Below, piece after piece: positions 1-7,534 of a DNA stretch of 29,392 bases. Source of the DNA: JBHGBB01 sp041946755 (GTDB taxonomy: Bacteria; UBP4; UBA4092; JAOAEQ01); the NCBI GenBank assembly GCA_041946755.1, contig JBHGBB010000021.1, positions 1-29,392 of the forward strand, in the 5' to 3' direction. A program made the position numbers and the translations under genes. How positions within the stretch are numbered: the stretch's first letter is position 1; each line of letters starts with the position of its first letter. Below the pieces are notes generated by a model. It saw only the letters and a program-made list of their open reading frames with translations. It searched no databases and had not been told where the DNA came from.

Positions 1-627
1 GGTAAAGAAAATATGGGAACCGATAGCTGTTATACCTTATACATGACCTGGGATGCGAATAGTATTTATTTTGGTATGTTAGGTCAAAATTCGACTGGTG
101 GCGCATTTTTAGGTGATAATAGCGGTGTTGATGATAGTTTCTTTGTCGCTATCGATATAGATCAGGTTCCCGGTTCTGGTGCCATGTCTGACGGATACGG
201 TATGATAACCTCATTTCTTAATCAGTATCGGCCAGAGTTTGTATTCTACTTTGCCGGCGGTTCAGGCTGGTATGAATGGTCTCGATGGACGAGCAATTTA
301 GCTTGGCAATGGAATGGGTGGTCAAATGCTGGGACCTATTATGGATGGAATAATCCCGGAAACTACAACGACGAATTTAGTATTGCCCGCTCTGCGATAG
401 AATCGCCGTCAGCAATTGCAGTTTATGCTTGGCGAACAAAAGAGAATTCTTCTCCAATTATTGCTACATGGCCACAAGCAAATCCTAAAGGGGCTTCTGG
501 TGCAGTCGGATTTAATTGGGCGTATCGGATCACCAATCTCGGTTCCGGATTGGCGCCAAATGTTGTAGCAGTAGCCGTTCCGGTAGAGTTATCCCGCTTT
601 GAGGCTGCGATAGCTCCAAAGCATTAA
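1..627 (+). CDS. C-terminal part of an exported CBM9/DOMON-like protein (5' partial)
   Basis: The reading frame is open to the first base of the window (GKEN before the first Met at 13), so this is the 3' end of a longer gene. The visible ~208 residues have the look of a CBM9/DOMON-type beta-sandwich: 'LYMTWDANSIYFG' and 'VDDSFFVAIDID' are the usual strand patterns, followed by a Trp/Tyr-rich stretch (WYEWSRW, WQWNGW) suited to sugar stacking. A similar fold seems to close the GH57 protein at 8984-12046, so this may be the tail of another exported glycan-active enzyme. The protein ends with 'VPVELSRF' plus eight residues, a tail shared with the proteins at 15852 and 16625. The family call is pattern-based and moderate; substrate unknown. 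Confidence 0.7.
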   Translation, partial: GKENMGTDSCYTLYMTWDANSIYFGMLGQNSTGGAFLGDNSGVDDSFFVAIDIDQVPGSGAMSDGYGMITSFLNQYRPEFVFYFAGGSGWYEWSRWTSNLAWQWNGWSNAGTYYGWNNPGNYNDEFSIARSAIESPSAIAVYAWRTKENSSPIIATWPQANPKGASGAVGFNWAYRITNLGSGLAPNVVAVAVPVELSRFEAAIAPKH

Positions 628-659
628 TAACGGTTACGAGGTTTGATTGAATGATATAA

Positions 660-701
660 GCAGGGAAAAGAAAATAACAGCGTTCTTTTTCCTGCTTTTT
701 T
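660..701 (+). terminator. Rho-independent terminator
   Basis: A 13-bp stem (GCAGGGAAAAGAA paired with TTCTTTTTCCTGC, one G-T pair) with a 10-nt loop is followed by six T's. It closes the upstream exported-protein gene. Only 36 bases separate it from the GH13 start, leaving little room for a separate promoter, so it may attenuate rather than fully stop transcription. Confidence 0.8.
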
Positions 702-737
702 ATTGGCGCTATTTCATAGTTATTAAGGAAAACACTT

Positions 738-2921
738 ATGCGATATTCTCATTATATTATTCCTTTTATTATATTATCTATTATCACCTCAGTATCGTAT
801 GCCATTCCACCCAATACCACCCCAGACCCGGGAAAAGAGCAAATAGTATTCAAATTCCAGCCGGTAATCGGGGCGGAACGAGTTTGTGTCGCCGGAAGCT
901 TCAACAACTGGACAGTCGATGCGAATCCGATGCAGGATGAGAATAAAGATGGTATTTGGGAAACTACCTTATATCTCGCACCAGGAGAATATCAATATAA
1001 ATTCGTTATCAATGGCAATGTCTGGCAGCGGGATTTGAATAATAAACTTACATTTCCGGATAATTATGGCGATTTCAATTCCGTCCTCCGGGTTGGGAAA
1101 TGGATTGCACCGGAAAAAAATAAACCGAATGATGGGAAGATTGATATTCAATCGATATTCCATTCGCAAGAAAGTAATTTTCTTGATCGGTTGAGTTCGG
1201 ATTCGGTGCTTATTCGACTCCGAACCAATAAAAATGATGTGTCCAAAGTAGTCCTGCAATGTATTTCGCAAAACAATCAAGAATCGATAGCGTCTCCTTT
1301 AGTGTCTAATATACCGTTGAAGCTTGAAATGAGTTCGAATGACCATGATTATTTTGCTACTATAATCAAACTATCTAATGGAGAGTTTGATTATTTATTT
1401 CAAGTTTGTGATGGTAAAAAAGCCGTATGGTATTCGGCTGGTGGGATATCCGAACAGAAGCCGGAACCAAATAAATGGTTTAAAACTGATCTTGCCCAAC
1501 TTTTTGTATTTACTACTCCAGACTGGGCGAAAAATGCTGTATGTTATCAGATATTCCCTGAACGATTCTATAACGGAGATACCGCAAACGATCCGGAAAA
1601 GGTCCAACCTTGGGGTGGGAAGCCGGAATGGTTTAACTTTTTTGGTGGCGATTTGGATGGTATCCGGCAAAAACTCGATTACCTGCAGGATTTAGGAATT
1701 ACCGCGATATATCTCAATCCGATTTTTGAGTCCCTGTCCAACCATAAATATGATGCGATCGATTATCTAAAAATCGATTCGCATTTCGGTACTCTGACTA
1801 CTTTCCATAGTCTGGTTTCGGAATGTCATCAGCGGGGGATAAATCTTATCCTTGATGGGGTGTTCAATCATACTGCAGACGAATTCTGGGCTTTTCAGGA
1901 TATCGTTAAGCATGGAAAAGAATCGAAATATTGGAATTGGTATTTCATCCATGGATACCCGATAGCCACTAGTCCGCAACCCAACTATGATGCCTGGTGG
2001 GGGTTTGGTGATATGCCGAAATTAAACAATGCAAATCCGGAAGTTCGCCAACATTTGTTATATGTCAGCAGATATTGGCTGGAACAGGGAGCAAATGGAT
2101 GGCGGATGGATGTACCGAACGAGATTCCGCATGAGTTCTGGAAACTGTTCCGAAAAGAGACGAAATCGGTTGACCCGAATGCATATCTGGTTTCGGAAAT
2201 CTGGGATAATGCGTACAGTTGGCTGAGTGGGGATGAATTCGATGCAACCATGAATTATCGGTTTCGGAATACCCTTTTAGCCTTTTTTGCCCAGGATGCG
2301 CTTGATGTAGACTCTTTTCTCGGGCAACTCGGTCAGATTCGCGCGGATTATCCGCTGCAGGCGTATCAGTGTCTATTCAACTTAATGGGGAGTCATGATG
2401 TTCCGCGGGTATTAACCTTATGTAATGAAAATACTGCAAAACAGAAATTAATCGCTTTATTCCAGTTAACTTACCCGGGAACACCGGTAATCTATTATGG
2501 AGATGAAATTGGTATGACCGGGCAACGTGACCCGGATAATCGCCGGTGTATGGTTTGGGAACCGGAAAAACAAAATCAAGATCTCTTTAATTGGTATAAG
2601 CAATTGATTAAACTTCGCAAACAATATTCAGCCCTTCGTACCGGGGAGTTTAAACCGGTAAAAGGTGAAGTTATACCGCTGGAGGGAAAAAAAGATAATA
2701 ATCTCAATGACCAAATTCTAGTTTACCAGCGCCGGGATACTTTAAACGCGTTTATGGTGGTGATTAATAATAGTACCCAGCCAGCGAAATTAGTTATTAC
2801 CGGAGTGCATAATGCGGTATATCGGGATGTATTATCCAATAAGAAATATCAGCCGATTTCTGGGAAGCTGACTATTTCCACGATCGCACCCAAATCCGGG
2901 CTGATTCTCCATCGAGAGTAG
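738..2921 (+). CDS. Secreted GH13 neopullulanase / cyclomaltodextrinase-like alpha-amylase
   Basis: Predicted exported glycosidase acting on alpha-1,4 (and possibly alpha-1,6) glucans. Residues 1-22 form a signal peptide (cut near SYA/IPP). Residues ~35-120 are a CBM48/AMPK-type glycogen-binding module ('VCVAGSFNNW', 'GEYQYKFVINGNVWQRD'). A second beta domain (~150-255) leads into the GH13 barrel from 'QIFPERF' (271-277). All GH13 catalytic regions are present: DGVFNH (373-378), GWRMD with nucleophile D458, acid/base E487 in 'SEIWD', and H553-D554 in 'GSHD'. A C-terminal beta domain follows (~640-727). The length (727 aa) exceeds cytoplasmic cyclomaltodextrinases (~580) because of the signal peptide and added module. 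The start has AAGGA 11 bases upstream. Enzyme class is secure; exact specificity (pullulan, cyclodextrin or starch) is not. Confidence 0.93.
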   Translation: MRYSHYIIPFIILSIITSVSYAIPPNTTPDPGKEQIVFKFQPVIGAERVCVAGSFNNWTVDANPMQDENKDGIWETTLYLAPGEYQYKFVINGNVWQRDLNNKLTFPDNYGDFNSVLRVGKWIAPEKNKPNDGKIDIQSIFHSQESNFLDRLSSDSVLIRLRTNKNDVSKVVLQCISQNNQESIASPLVSNIPLKLEMSSNDHDYFATIIKLSNGEFDYLFQVCDGKKAVWYSAGGISEQKPEPNKWFKTDLAQLFVFTTPDWAKNAVCYQIFPERFYNGDTANDPEKVQPWGGKPEWFNFFGGDLDGIRQKLDYLQDLGITAIYLNPIFESLSNHKYDAIDYLKIDSHFGTLTTFHSLVSECHQRGINLILDGVFNHTADEFWAFQDIVKHGKESKYWNWYFIHGYPIATSPQPNYDAWWGFGDMPKLNNANPEVRQHLLYVSRYWLEQGANGWRMDVPNEIPHEFWKLFRKETKSVDPNAYLVSEIWDNAYSWLSGDEFDATMNYRFRNTLLAFFAQDALDVDSFLGQLGQIRADYPLQAYQCLFNLMGSHDVPRVLTLCNENTAKQKLIALFQLTYPGTPVIYYGDEIGMTGQRDPDNRRCMVWEPEKQNQDLFNWYKQLIKLRKQYSALRTGEFKPVKGEVIPLEGKKDNNLNDQILVYQRRDTLNAFMVVINNSTQPAKLVITGVHNAVYRDVLSNKKYQPISGKLTISTIAPKSGLILHRE

Positions 2922-2986
2922 TAGGTTTGGTATATTGATTGACGAGGTAATCACAATCGATTATCGGTTACGACGAGTACATAGGT

Positions 2987-3025
2987 GCAGTGGTATTGAA
3001 CTATTCAATACCACTGCTTTTATTT
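2987..3025 (+). terminator. Rho-independent terminator of the GH13 gene
   Basis: A perfect 14-bp stem (GCAGTGGTATTGAA and its complement) with loop CTA is followed by TTTTATTTT. It lies 65 bases after the GH13 stop codon. Apart from this and the palindrome at 3169-3238, I see no gene in 2922-3390. Confidence 0.88.
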
Positions 3026-3168
3026 TGGCATATATTCCCAGAGTTGTTCTCACCGGGTATGAAATAAAATAAACTGTCTATTTTTCTTAGGTTTCCATAA
3101 CGGGATTTTGGTATTATTTTGCTCTCTAAGTAGTTAAACTAACCTAGATTCTTTTAGGTACGATTATG

Positions 3169-3238
3169 TATTTATACCGGAGAGAGGACGAGGGATATCC
3201 GATATCCCTCGTCCTCTCTCCCTAGTTTCGTATAAGTA
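3169..3238. repeat. Long intergenic palindrome (hairpin element)
   Basis: Two perfect 20-bp arms at 3179-3198 and 3202-3221 are separated by CCG. Outer arms TATTTATAC (3169-3177) and GTATAAGTA (3230-3238) extend the structure with one wobble. No T-run follows, so it is not a standard terminator. Its layout (GC-richer core, A/T outer arms, CTCTCC in the right arm) resembles the element at 21722-21783, suggesting a dispersed REP/MITE-like family. Confidence 0.75.
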
Positions 3239-3392
3239 TCCAAGAAATCTAAGATACTATAGACAGCAGCATTGGTAAAAATTAGTAGAATTATGAATAG
3301 ACCATTTCCGATCAAATTGGCAGGCTGCCAAACTGATTTTAGCGTATGAGTCTGGAATCGATGAGATAAAGATAAATGCAGGATTTTCAAGC

Positions 3393-3430
3393 AAAAAAAA
3401 GCCCTGAAATGGAATACTATTTCAGGGCTT
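3393..3430 (-). terminator. Rho-independent terminator of the minus-strand glycan-binding gene
   Basis: Read on the minus strand, a GCCCTGAAAT...ATTTCAGGGC stem is followed by eight T's. It begins about 22 bases after the stop codon at 3453 and ends the pseudopilin/glycan-binding unit. Confidence 0.9.
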
Positions 3431-3452
3431 CAGTTAATTCAGTAAAAATCGG

Positions 3453-4928
3453 TTATTCAAACAGCATCCAGATATTCTGCGAAACAGCTGTCGGTTGCGG
3501 TGGATTCGCGGTATCATACGCGCGAATTAAACCAGTGACTATATCCGCTTCAAACAGCCAGGTTGACCCGGCGTTCGCATTAATCGGGAAGGTTCCTGGA
3601 TTTCCATGGAATGACCGGCCATCACCCCCGATTTGTAAATCCCAACCGAGGTCCATAGAGACTTTAAATCCACCAGAGAAACTATTTGGGAATGTTCCTT
3701 GGTAAGAATAAATATTATCTCCAGCTGTTTGGTCGCCATATAATCCATCATCATGCAGCGCAAAATTCGTATCGGTCTGGTCCCAATCAGAGCCAAATCC
3801 GCGGAACTGTGCCTGGCACCCAACAAGAATATATTGACGGTTCCCAACCGTGGTAGCTTCTGTATATACTCGTTTCGTTTGCGGAATCCATAATGACCAA
3901 ATAGTATGACTATTCGTATCAAAGAAGAATTTCACCGTTTGGTTGTCATAGGTCGTGACGTATGGGCATCCATATTGTCCGGAACTTGGTGGATATCGAT
4001 TTGCTGCCGCATCGACTACACTAAACCAATGGGTACTTCCCGAAGTATAGGTCGGCACCACTATTCTTTTAGTATAAATCCCATCAGCAGGTGTAGCATC
4101 TCCGTTAGTACCATCATCATACATCAGGTCTAGTGTTGTATCCAAGGTCGCACCTTGTACGTCACCTACGGCATACCAAGGCGGTCCCGGGAGACCAGTT
4201 ACCGTTGGTTTTACTTTAATTCTACCTTTAATGGTATTAACTTCAAATTTAACCGTATCATTCGCTACCAATACGGCAAATAAAGTTACATTAGCATTCG
4301 TATTGAATCCTTGGTCACCACCTGCACCACCAATTTGATGTGTCCATGCAGTATCTAAAGCAACTTTGTATTGATAAGTTCCCGGAGCAGAAATTGGGAT
4401 ATTTAAGGTATATATCCCATCACCAGTAGTGCCATCACCATGGGTAGCGTCATCAAACATCTGGGTACTGAGATTAGCCGGATCCCAGTTACTTCCACCG
4501 ACTAAACTTTGCCAGTCTCCAACGGCGACATAAAATCCGGTTTTTGCCGGTTGATCACTGGTATAAACGATATTTTGTGCCGGTAGAAAACCGTCAGCAG
4601 TACTATTGCGATCAAAGTAGAAGGTAATCGCCTGGTTATCCGTAGTGGTTTGAAACCAACTGTTACTTCCCGAAGGATAGGTTCCTGACCAACTCCCGGT
4701 AGTCACTACTTTCCATTCATAATTCCCGGCAGTAGCGATCGTGGTAGAAAACGAATAAATGTTATCTCCTCCAGAGACATCTCCATGCGAACCATCATCA
4801 TACAAATCCCAGTTCGAATCGCTATTATTCCATCCTTGCATACTTCCGCAAGCTTGCCATGCGGCTTGACTCGGAATAACCAAGGCTACTAAAATTATTA
4901 AGCTTAATCCAAAATATTTCAAATTCAT
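3453..4928 (-). CDS. Exported protein with four starch-binding-like (SusE/X25-type) modules
   Basis: A 491-aa exported protein with a signal peptide (residues 1-22, cut after SQA) and four modules of ~100 residues (about 23-115, 130-237, 249-345, 365-470). Each module carries the same signature: 'DDGSHGDVSGGDNIYS' (44-59), 'DDATHGDGTTGDGIYT' (159-174), 'DDGTNGDATPADGIYT' (271-286), 'DDGLYGDQTAGDNIYS' (393-408). Modules 1, 2 and 4 continue into a 'G.Y.(W/Y)KV' or 'GFKV' strand, and modules 2 and 4 add a Trp-rich 'W..QIGG' loop. Such modules occur in starch-binding outer-membrane proteins (SusE/SusF) and pullulanase X25 domains. No catalytic domain is visible, so it is probably a surface or secreted alpha-glucan binder. 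It follows the pseudopilin at 4993-5607 by 64 bases on the same strand, with an AGGAGG-type ribosome site. The C-terminus ends in 'MLFE', like the protein at 14289. Confidence 0.78.
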   Translation of the reverse strand: MNLKYFGLSLIILVALVIPSQAAWQACGSMQGWNNSDSNWDLYDDGSHGDVSGGDNIYSFSTTIATAGNYEWKVVTTGSWSGTYPSGSNSWFQTTTDNQAITFYFDRNSTADGFLPAQNIVYTSDQPAKTGFYVAVGDWQSLVGGSNWDPANLSTQMFDDATHGDGTTGDGIYTLNIPISAPGTYQYKVALDTAWTHQIGGAGGDQGFNTNANVTLFAVLVANDTVKFEVNTIKGRIKVKPTVTGLPGPPWYAVGDVQGATLDTTLDLMYDDGTNGDATPADGIYTKRIVVPTYTSGSTHWFSVVDAAANRYPPSSGQYGCPYVTTYDNQTVKFFFDTNSHTIWSLWIPQTKRVYTEATTVGNRQYILVGCQAQFRGFGSDWDQTDTNFALHDDGLYGDQTAGDNIYSYQGTFPNSFSGGFKVSMDLGWDLQIGGDGRSFHGNPGTFPINANAGSTWLFEADIVTGLIRAYDTANPPQPTAVSQNIWMLFE

Positions 4929-4992
4929 AAGATTATCCCTCCTTTCTCATAGTAAATGATATCCCCTCATTCGAAAATTGAATTTACTTTAA

Positions 4993-5607
4993 CTATCTTC
5001 CTTTTCCAGTACCAATTCCATTACTAAACCAAATAATATCCCCTTTGCTAACAGTGCCATTGGTTGGGTCATAATAGCATGCCCGCGGAATACGGGACTG
5101 ATTTTTTTCATACATATCATCTAATCCATCCGGACCGACGCTTTTCAATTCCCATTTAACCACATTCGGATCATTTGCACCGGCATAATTCGGGAAATTG
5201 TATTCCGCATAATCATTGGTTAAATCATTGTCGTTTCCCCATAGAGGAATGTACCAACGAGAGACATAGAGATAGGTTCCATTAATTGTGGTAAATTCCG
5301 GTGTGGTTGCCCAGAGATAGACTTCTTTCCATGGCGATTTCGGCATACTACTAATATAAGCAACCGGTGTCGTCATATAATAGGGACGGCGAGTAGGTGG
5401 ATAGTCATTATTATCAACATAATAGGATTCTAAACCAGTAGTAATAGTTTTATATTCACCGAGGGTGCGTGCTACCTTAGACCGGGTTTGAGCAGCTAGG
5501 AAATTAGGTATCGCGATGGCAGCCAGGATAGCAATAATCGCGACTACTATTAATAATTCGATAAGCGTAAAACCAAGGTAAGTATTTGTATTATTTCTTT
5601 TTTTCAT
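4993..5607 (-). CDS. Type II secretion / type IV pseudopilin (GspG-like)
   Basis: 204 aa with a prepilin head (basic KKR leader, then GFTLIELL and a ~20-residue hydrophobic helix) that prepilin peptidase would cut at the Gly, leaving an N-methyl-Phe. The helix continues into 'NFLAAQTRSKVAR'. A 'SVGPDG' loop near the end resembles the GspG calcium loop, and the protein closes with 'YDPTNGTVSKGDI'. The ATG at 5607 is preferred: GGGGGTGAG lies just upstream, and the alternative GTG at 5616 sits inside that ribosome site. It is the first gene of a unit with the glycan-binding protein at 3453-4928 and is driven by the promoter/operator at 5695-5747. No secretion ATPase or secretin is nearby, so it would have to work with machinery encoded elsewhere. 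Confidence 0.9.
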   Translation of the reverse strand: MKKRNNTNTYLGFTLIELLIVVAIIAILAAIAIPNFLAAQTRSKVARTLGEYKTITTGLESYYVDNNDYPPTRRPYYMTTPVAYISSMPKSPWKEVYLWATTPEFTTINGTYLYVSRWYIPLWGNDNDLTNDYAEYNFPNYAGANDPNVVKWELKSVGPDGLDDMYEKNQSRIPRACYYDPTNGTVSKGDIIWFSNGIGTGKGR

Positions 5608-5694
5608 TAATCTCACCCCCTTTTCCAGAGGATAGTTATCAAACGATCATAGTAAATTATGTACTCCTAAAACGTCAAAATCCGGCTATTTTAG

Positions 5695-5706
5695 TAGAAC
5701 GGTCTA
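5695..5706. promoter_or_regulatory. LacI-type operator, copy 1
   Basis: TAGAACGGTCTA is palindromic except for its third base from the centre and has the central CG typical of LacI-family operators. It lies about 12 bases downstream of the -10 box of the pseudopilin promoter, where a repressor would block initiation. On the plus strand TTAGTAGAACGGTCTA matches TTAGTAGACCGGTTTA at 12074-12089 at 14 of 16 positions. The likely binder is the LacI-family protein at 6482-7528. Confidence 0.72.
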
Positions 5707-5718
5707 CCAATCCACTTA

Positions 5719-5747
5719 ACTATAGCACTTATTGAAATGGCTGTCAA
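5719..5747 (-). promoter_or_regulatory. Sigma-70 promoter of the pseudopilin/glycan-binding unit
   Basis: On the minus strand: TTGACA (5742-5747), 17-bp spacer, TATAGT (5719-5724), with TGC directly before the -10 box (extended -10). The spacer resembles that of the GH57 promoter (CATTTCAA versus CATTTTCAA). Confidence 0.8.
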
Positions 5748-5778
5748 GAGAAATTAAGCGTAATTAAACTATTTTATA

Positions 5779-5787
5779 TGGTATAAT
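5779..5787 (+). promoter_or_regulatory. Extended -10 promoter of the divergent pseudopilin
   Basis: TGGTATAAT is a perfect extended -10 (TGn plus TATAAT) 31 bases before the start codon at 5818. No good -35 box is visible at 16-18 bp spacing, which is tolerable for extended -10 promoters. Confidence 0.6.
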
Positions 5788-5817
5788 TGGTACTGGATAT
5801 TAACAAGAGTTGGGACA

Positions 5818-6411
5818 ATGAAATCAGCCACTGGATTTACTTTAATCGAACTCCTTATTGTCGTTGCAATTATAGCTATTCTAGCAGCGATTGCGATCCC
5901 GAATTTCCTGGCGGCTCAAATCCGATCGAAAGTGGCAAGAGTTAGCGGAGAGATGCAAACTCTAACCACCGCGCTGGAATCGTATTATGTCGATAATAAC
6001 GCTTATCCCTGGGCGTATTTAGCGTCGATATATAGCGATTTTAATGCCCGGCTGAGAGAAATCACTACCCCGATAGCTTATATCAGTTCGCTACCCGCCG
6101 ACCCGTTTACGCTCATGAAAACGGCATATCCCTTTCGTTCGGTGAAGGGGACAACTACCTATGAATATGAAGACCGGAATTCAGCCATCTATGGTTTCTA
6201 TCTTTATCATAGTGAAACCGAATATACCCGGTTTTTTTCAGCCAATACCAAATGGAGCCTTAACTCCGCTGGTCCAGACCAGAAAAACCTGTTTCAATTC
6301 GGTACCCCGGTAAATGTTCCGGCTACTGAAGATAATCAAATAATCAGATATACCTATGATCCGACTAACGGTACCATCAGCAATGGCGATATCTGGCGGT
6401 ATGGACCATAA
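5818..6411 (+). CDS. Type II secretion / type IV pseudopilin (GspG-like)
   Basis: 197 aa, with the same design as the two other pseudopilins here: short leader MKSATG, FTLIELL head with long hydrophobic helix, 'NFLAAQIRSKVAR', then 'LTTALESYYVDNNAYP'. A 'TTPIAYISSLPADPF' segment, a 'SAGPDQ' loop and the closing 'YDPTNGTISNGDIWRYGP' follow. These proteins normally build a short periplasmic pseudopilus or attach to it. It is divergent from the pseudopilin at 5607 and convergent with the repressor gene at 6482. It is the only one of the three without a glycan-binding gene directly downstream. The ribosome site (GAGTTGGG) is weak. Function beyond the pseudopilin fold is unknown. Confidence 0.9.
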   Translation: MKSATGFTLIELLIVVAIIAILAAIAIPNFLAAQIRSKVARVSGEMQTLTTALESYYVDNNAYPWAYLASIYSDFNARLREITTPIAYISSLPADPFTLMKTAYPFRSVKGTTTYEYEDRNSAIYGFYLYHSETEYTRFFSANTKWSLNSAGPDQKNLFQFGTPVNVPATEDNQIIRYTYDPTNGTISNGDIWRYGP

Positions 6412-6481
6412 TGTTCGTTATTCCTCACGAGATTTGCGCTAACAGCAGCTCGAGATATCTTTTCTTTTTAGGAGAGCTCCA

Positions 6482-7528
6482 TTATTTCGCGCCACAGGAT
6501 TTGCGAATAACCAATTTCGTTCCCAGCATTTTGGTATGCGGCATTTTCGTAACCATCTTAACCGGTAATCCTTTAGCGCTATGAATAATAGCAATCAATT
6601 CTTGTGCCGCCAATTTCCCGATTTCATACATATCCTGATGAATCGTGGTTAATGGCGGTTCAATATATGCGGCCAGTTTAATATCATCTCCCCCGACAAT
6701 AGCTACATCTTTCGGAACCGATAATCCTTTTTCCCGAATCGCCCGAATTGCCCCGATTGCCATCATATCGTTACTAATGAAAACTGCGGTCGGAAGCACT
6801 CGACTTGCTAGAATATTCTGCATGCAGATATATCCGCTTTCTTCAGAGAAATTACCCGGAGCTACCCATTCCGGTTTAATCGGCAATTTATAATGTTTCA
6901 TCGCTTGGATAAATCCGGTAATGCGGTCGATTCCCGTAGTAGTATTTTCCAGCCCCTTAATCAACCCGATTTTTTTATGTCCGAGATGAATTAAATGCTC
7001 AGTTGCCCGCTTGGCACCAAGCTGGTTATCCGCAAGAACAGCATTTATCCCTGGCATCGCACTGTTAACCAGAAGGATCGGATAGTTTTTTTTCTGTAAT
7101 TGACTGACCATGGGTTCATCGGTAAGCATTCCGAGTAACAGCATTCCATCGATGTATCGCTCTTCAAAAAGACTGAGATACATTTTCTTATCACGAAATT
7201 CGGGTGTTACTACCAGGAGCATGAGTTTATATTCACTCTGCATTAAGACATCGGAAATTCCACTAATCGCTTCCGAAAAATAAAAGTCGGAAAATACATG
7301 GGAAGTTTGAGGCAGAACAACGCCAACCATGAGCGACCGGCGTTCGGCTAGTCTACGGGCAATAATATTCGGCTGGTATTTTTCCTGTTTGATGATCCGG
7401 AGGATTTTATCTTGCGTTTGTTTACTAATCCGCGGATTCTTATTTAATACTAGCGATACAGTAGATCGCGAGAATCCGGATAATTTCGCAATATCCCGAA
7501 TCGTTATCGGGCGATATTTTTTGGTCAT
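6482..7528 (-). CDS. LacI-family transcriptional repressor
   Basis: 348 aa. The N-terminal LacI helix-turn-helix is 'TIRDIAKLSGFSRSTVSLVLN' (about residues 8-28), followed by a hinge 'ARRLAERRS' whose Leu normally inserts at the central CG of the operator. The remainder is a periplasmic-binding-protein-like sugar sensor ('FISNDMMAIGAIRAIREKG', 'VAIVGGDD', 'PPLTTIHQD'). It starts six bases after the stop of the sugar-binding lipoprotein gene, so it is co-transcribed as the last gene of the GH57 operon. The likely targets are the two operators at 5695 and 12078, giving control of its own operon and of the pseudopilin/starch-binding unit. The inducer is probably a malto-oligosaccharide, inferred from the neighbours only. 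Confidence 0.93.
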   Translation of the reverse strand: MTKKYRPITIRDIAKLSGFSRSTVSLVLNKNPRISKQTQDKILRIIKQEKYQPNIIARRLAERRSLMVGVVLPQTSHVFSDFYFSEAISGISDVLMQSEYKLMLLVVTPEFRDKKMYLSLFEERYIDGMLLLGMLTDEPMVSQLQKKNYPILLVNSAMPGINAVLADNQLGAKRATEHLIHLGHKKIGLIKGLENTTTGIDRITGFIQAMKHYKLPIKPEWVAPGNFSEESGYICMQNILASRVLPTAVFISNDMMAIGAIRAIREKGLSVPKDVAIVGGDDIKLAAYIEPPLTTIHQDMYEIGKLAAQELIAIIHSAKGLPVKMVTKMPHTKMLGTKLVIRKSCGAK

Positions 7529-7534
7529 AAGGCC

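Noticed and set aside
647..940. 97-codon open frame overlapping the start of the GH13 gene
   Set aside because: It runs through the terminator hairpin and into the GH13 gene in another frame, has no recognisable protein pattern, and the GH13 frame has signal peptide and domains.
3172..3390. 72-codon minus-strand frame in the spacer after the GH13 gene
   Set aside because: Part of it is simply the translated arms of the long palindrome; no ribosome site or protein pattern.
6412..6481. Bidirectional terminator between the convergent pseudopilin and LacI genes
   Set aside because: There is a short T-rich stretch but I could not find a convincing stem; direct repeats of CGAGAT do not pair.
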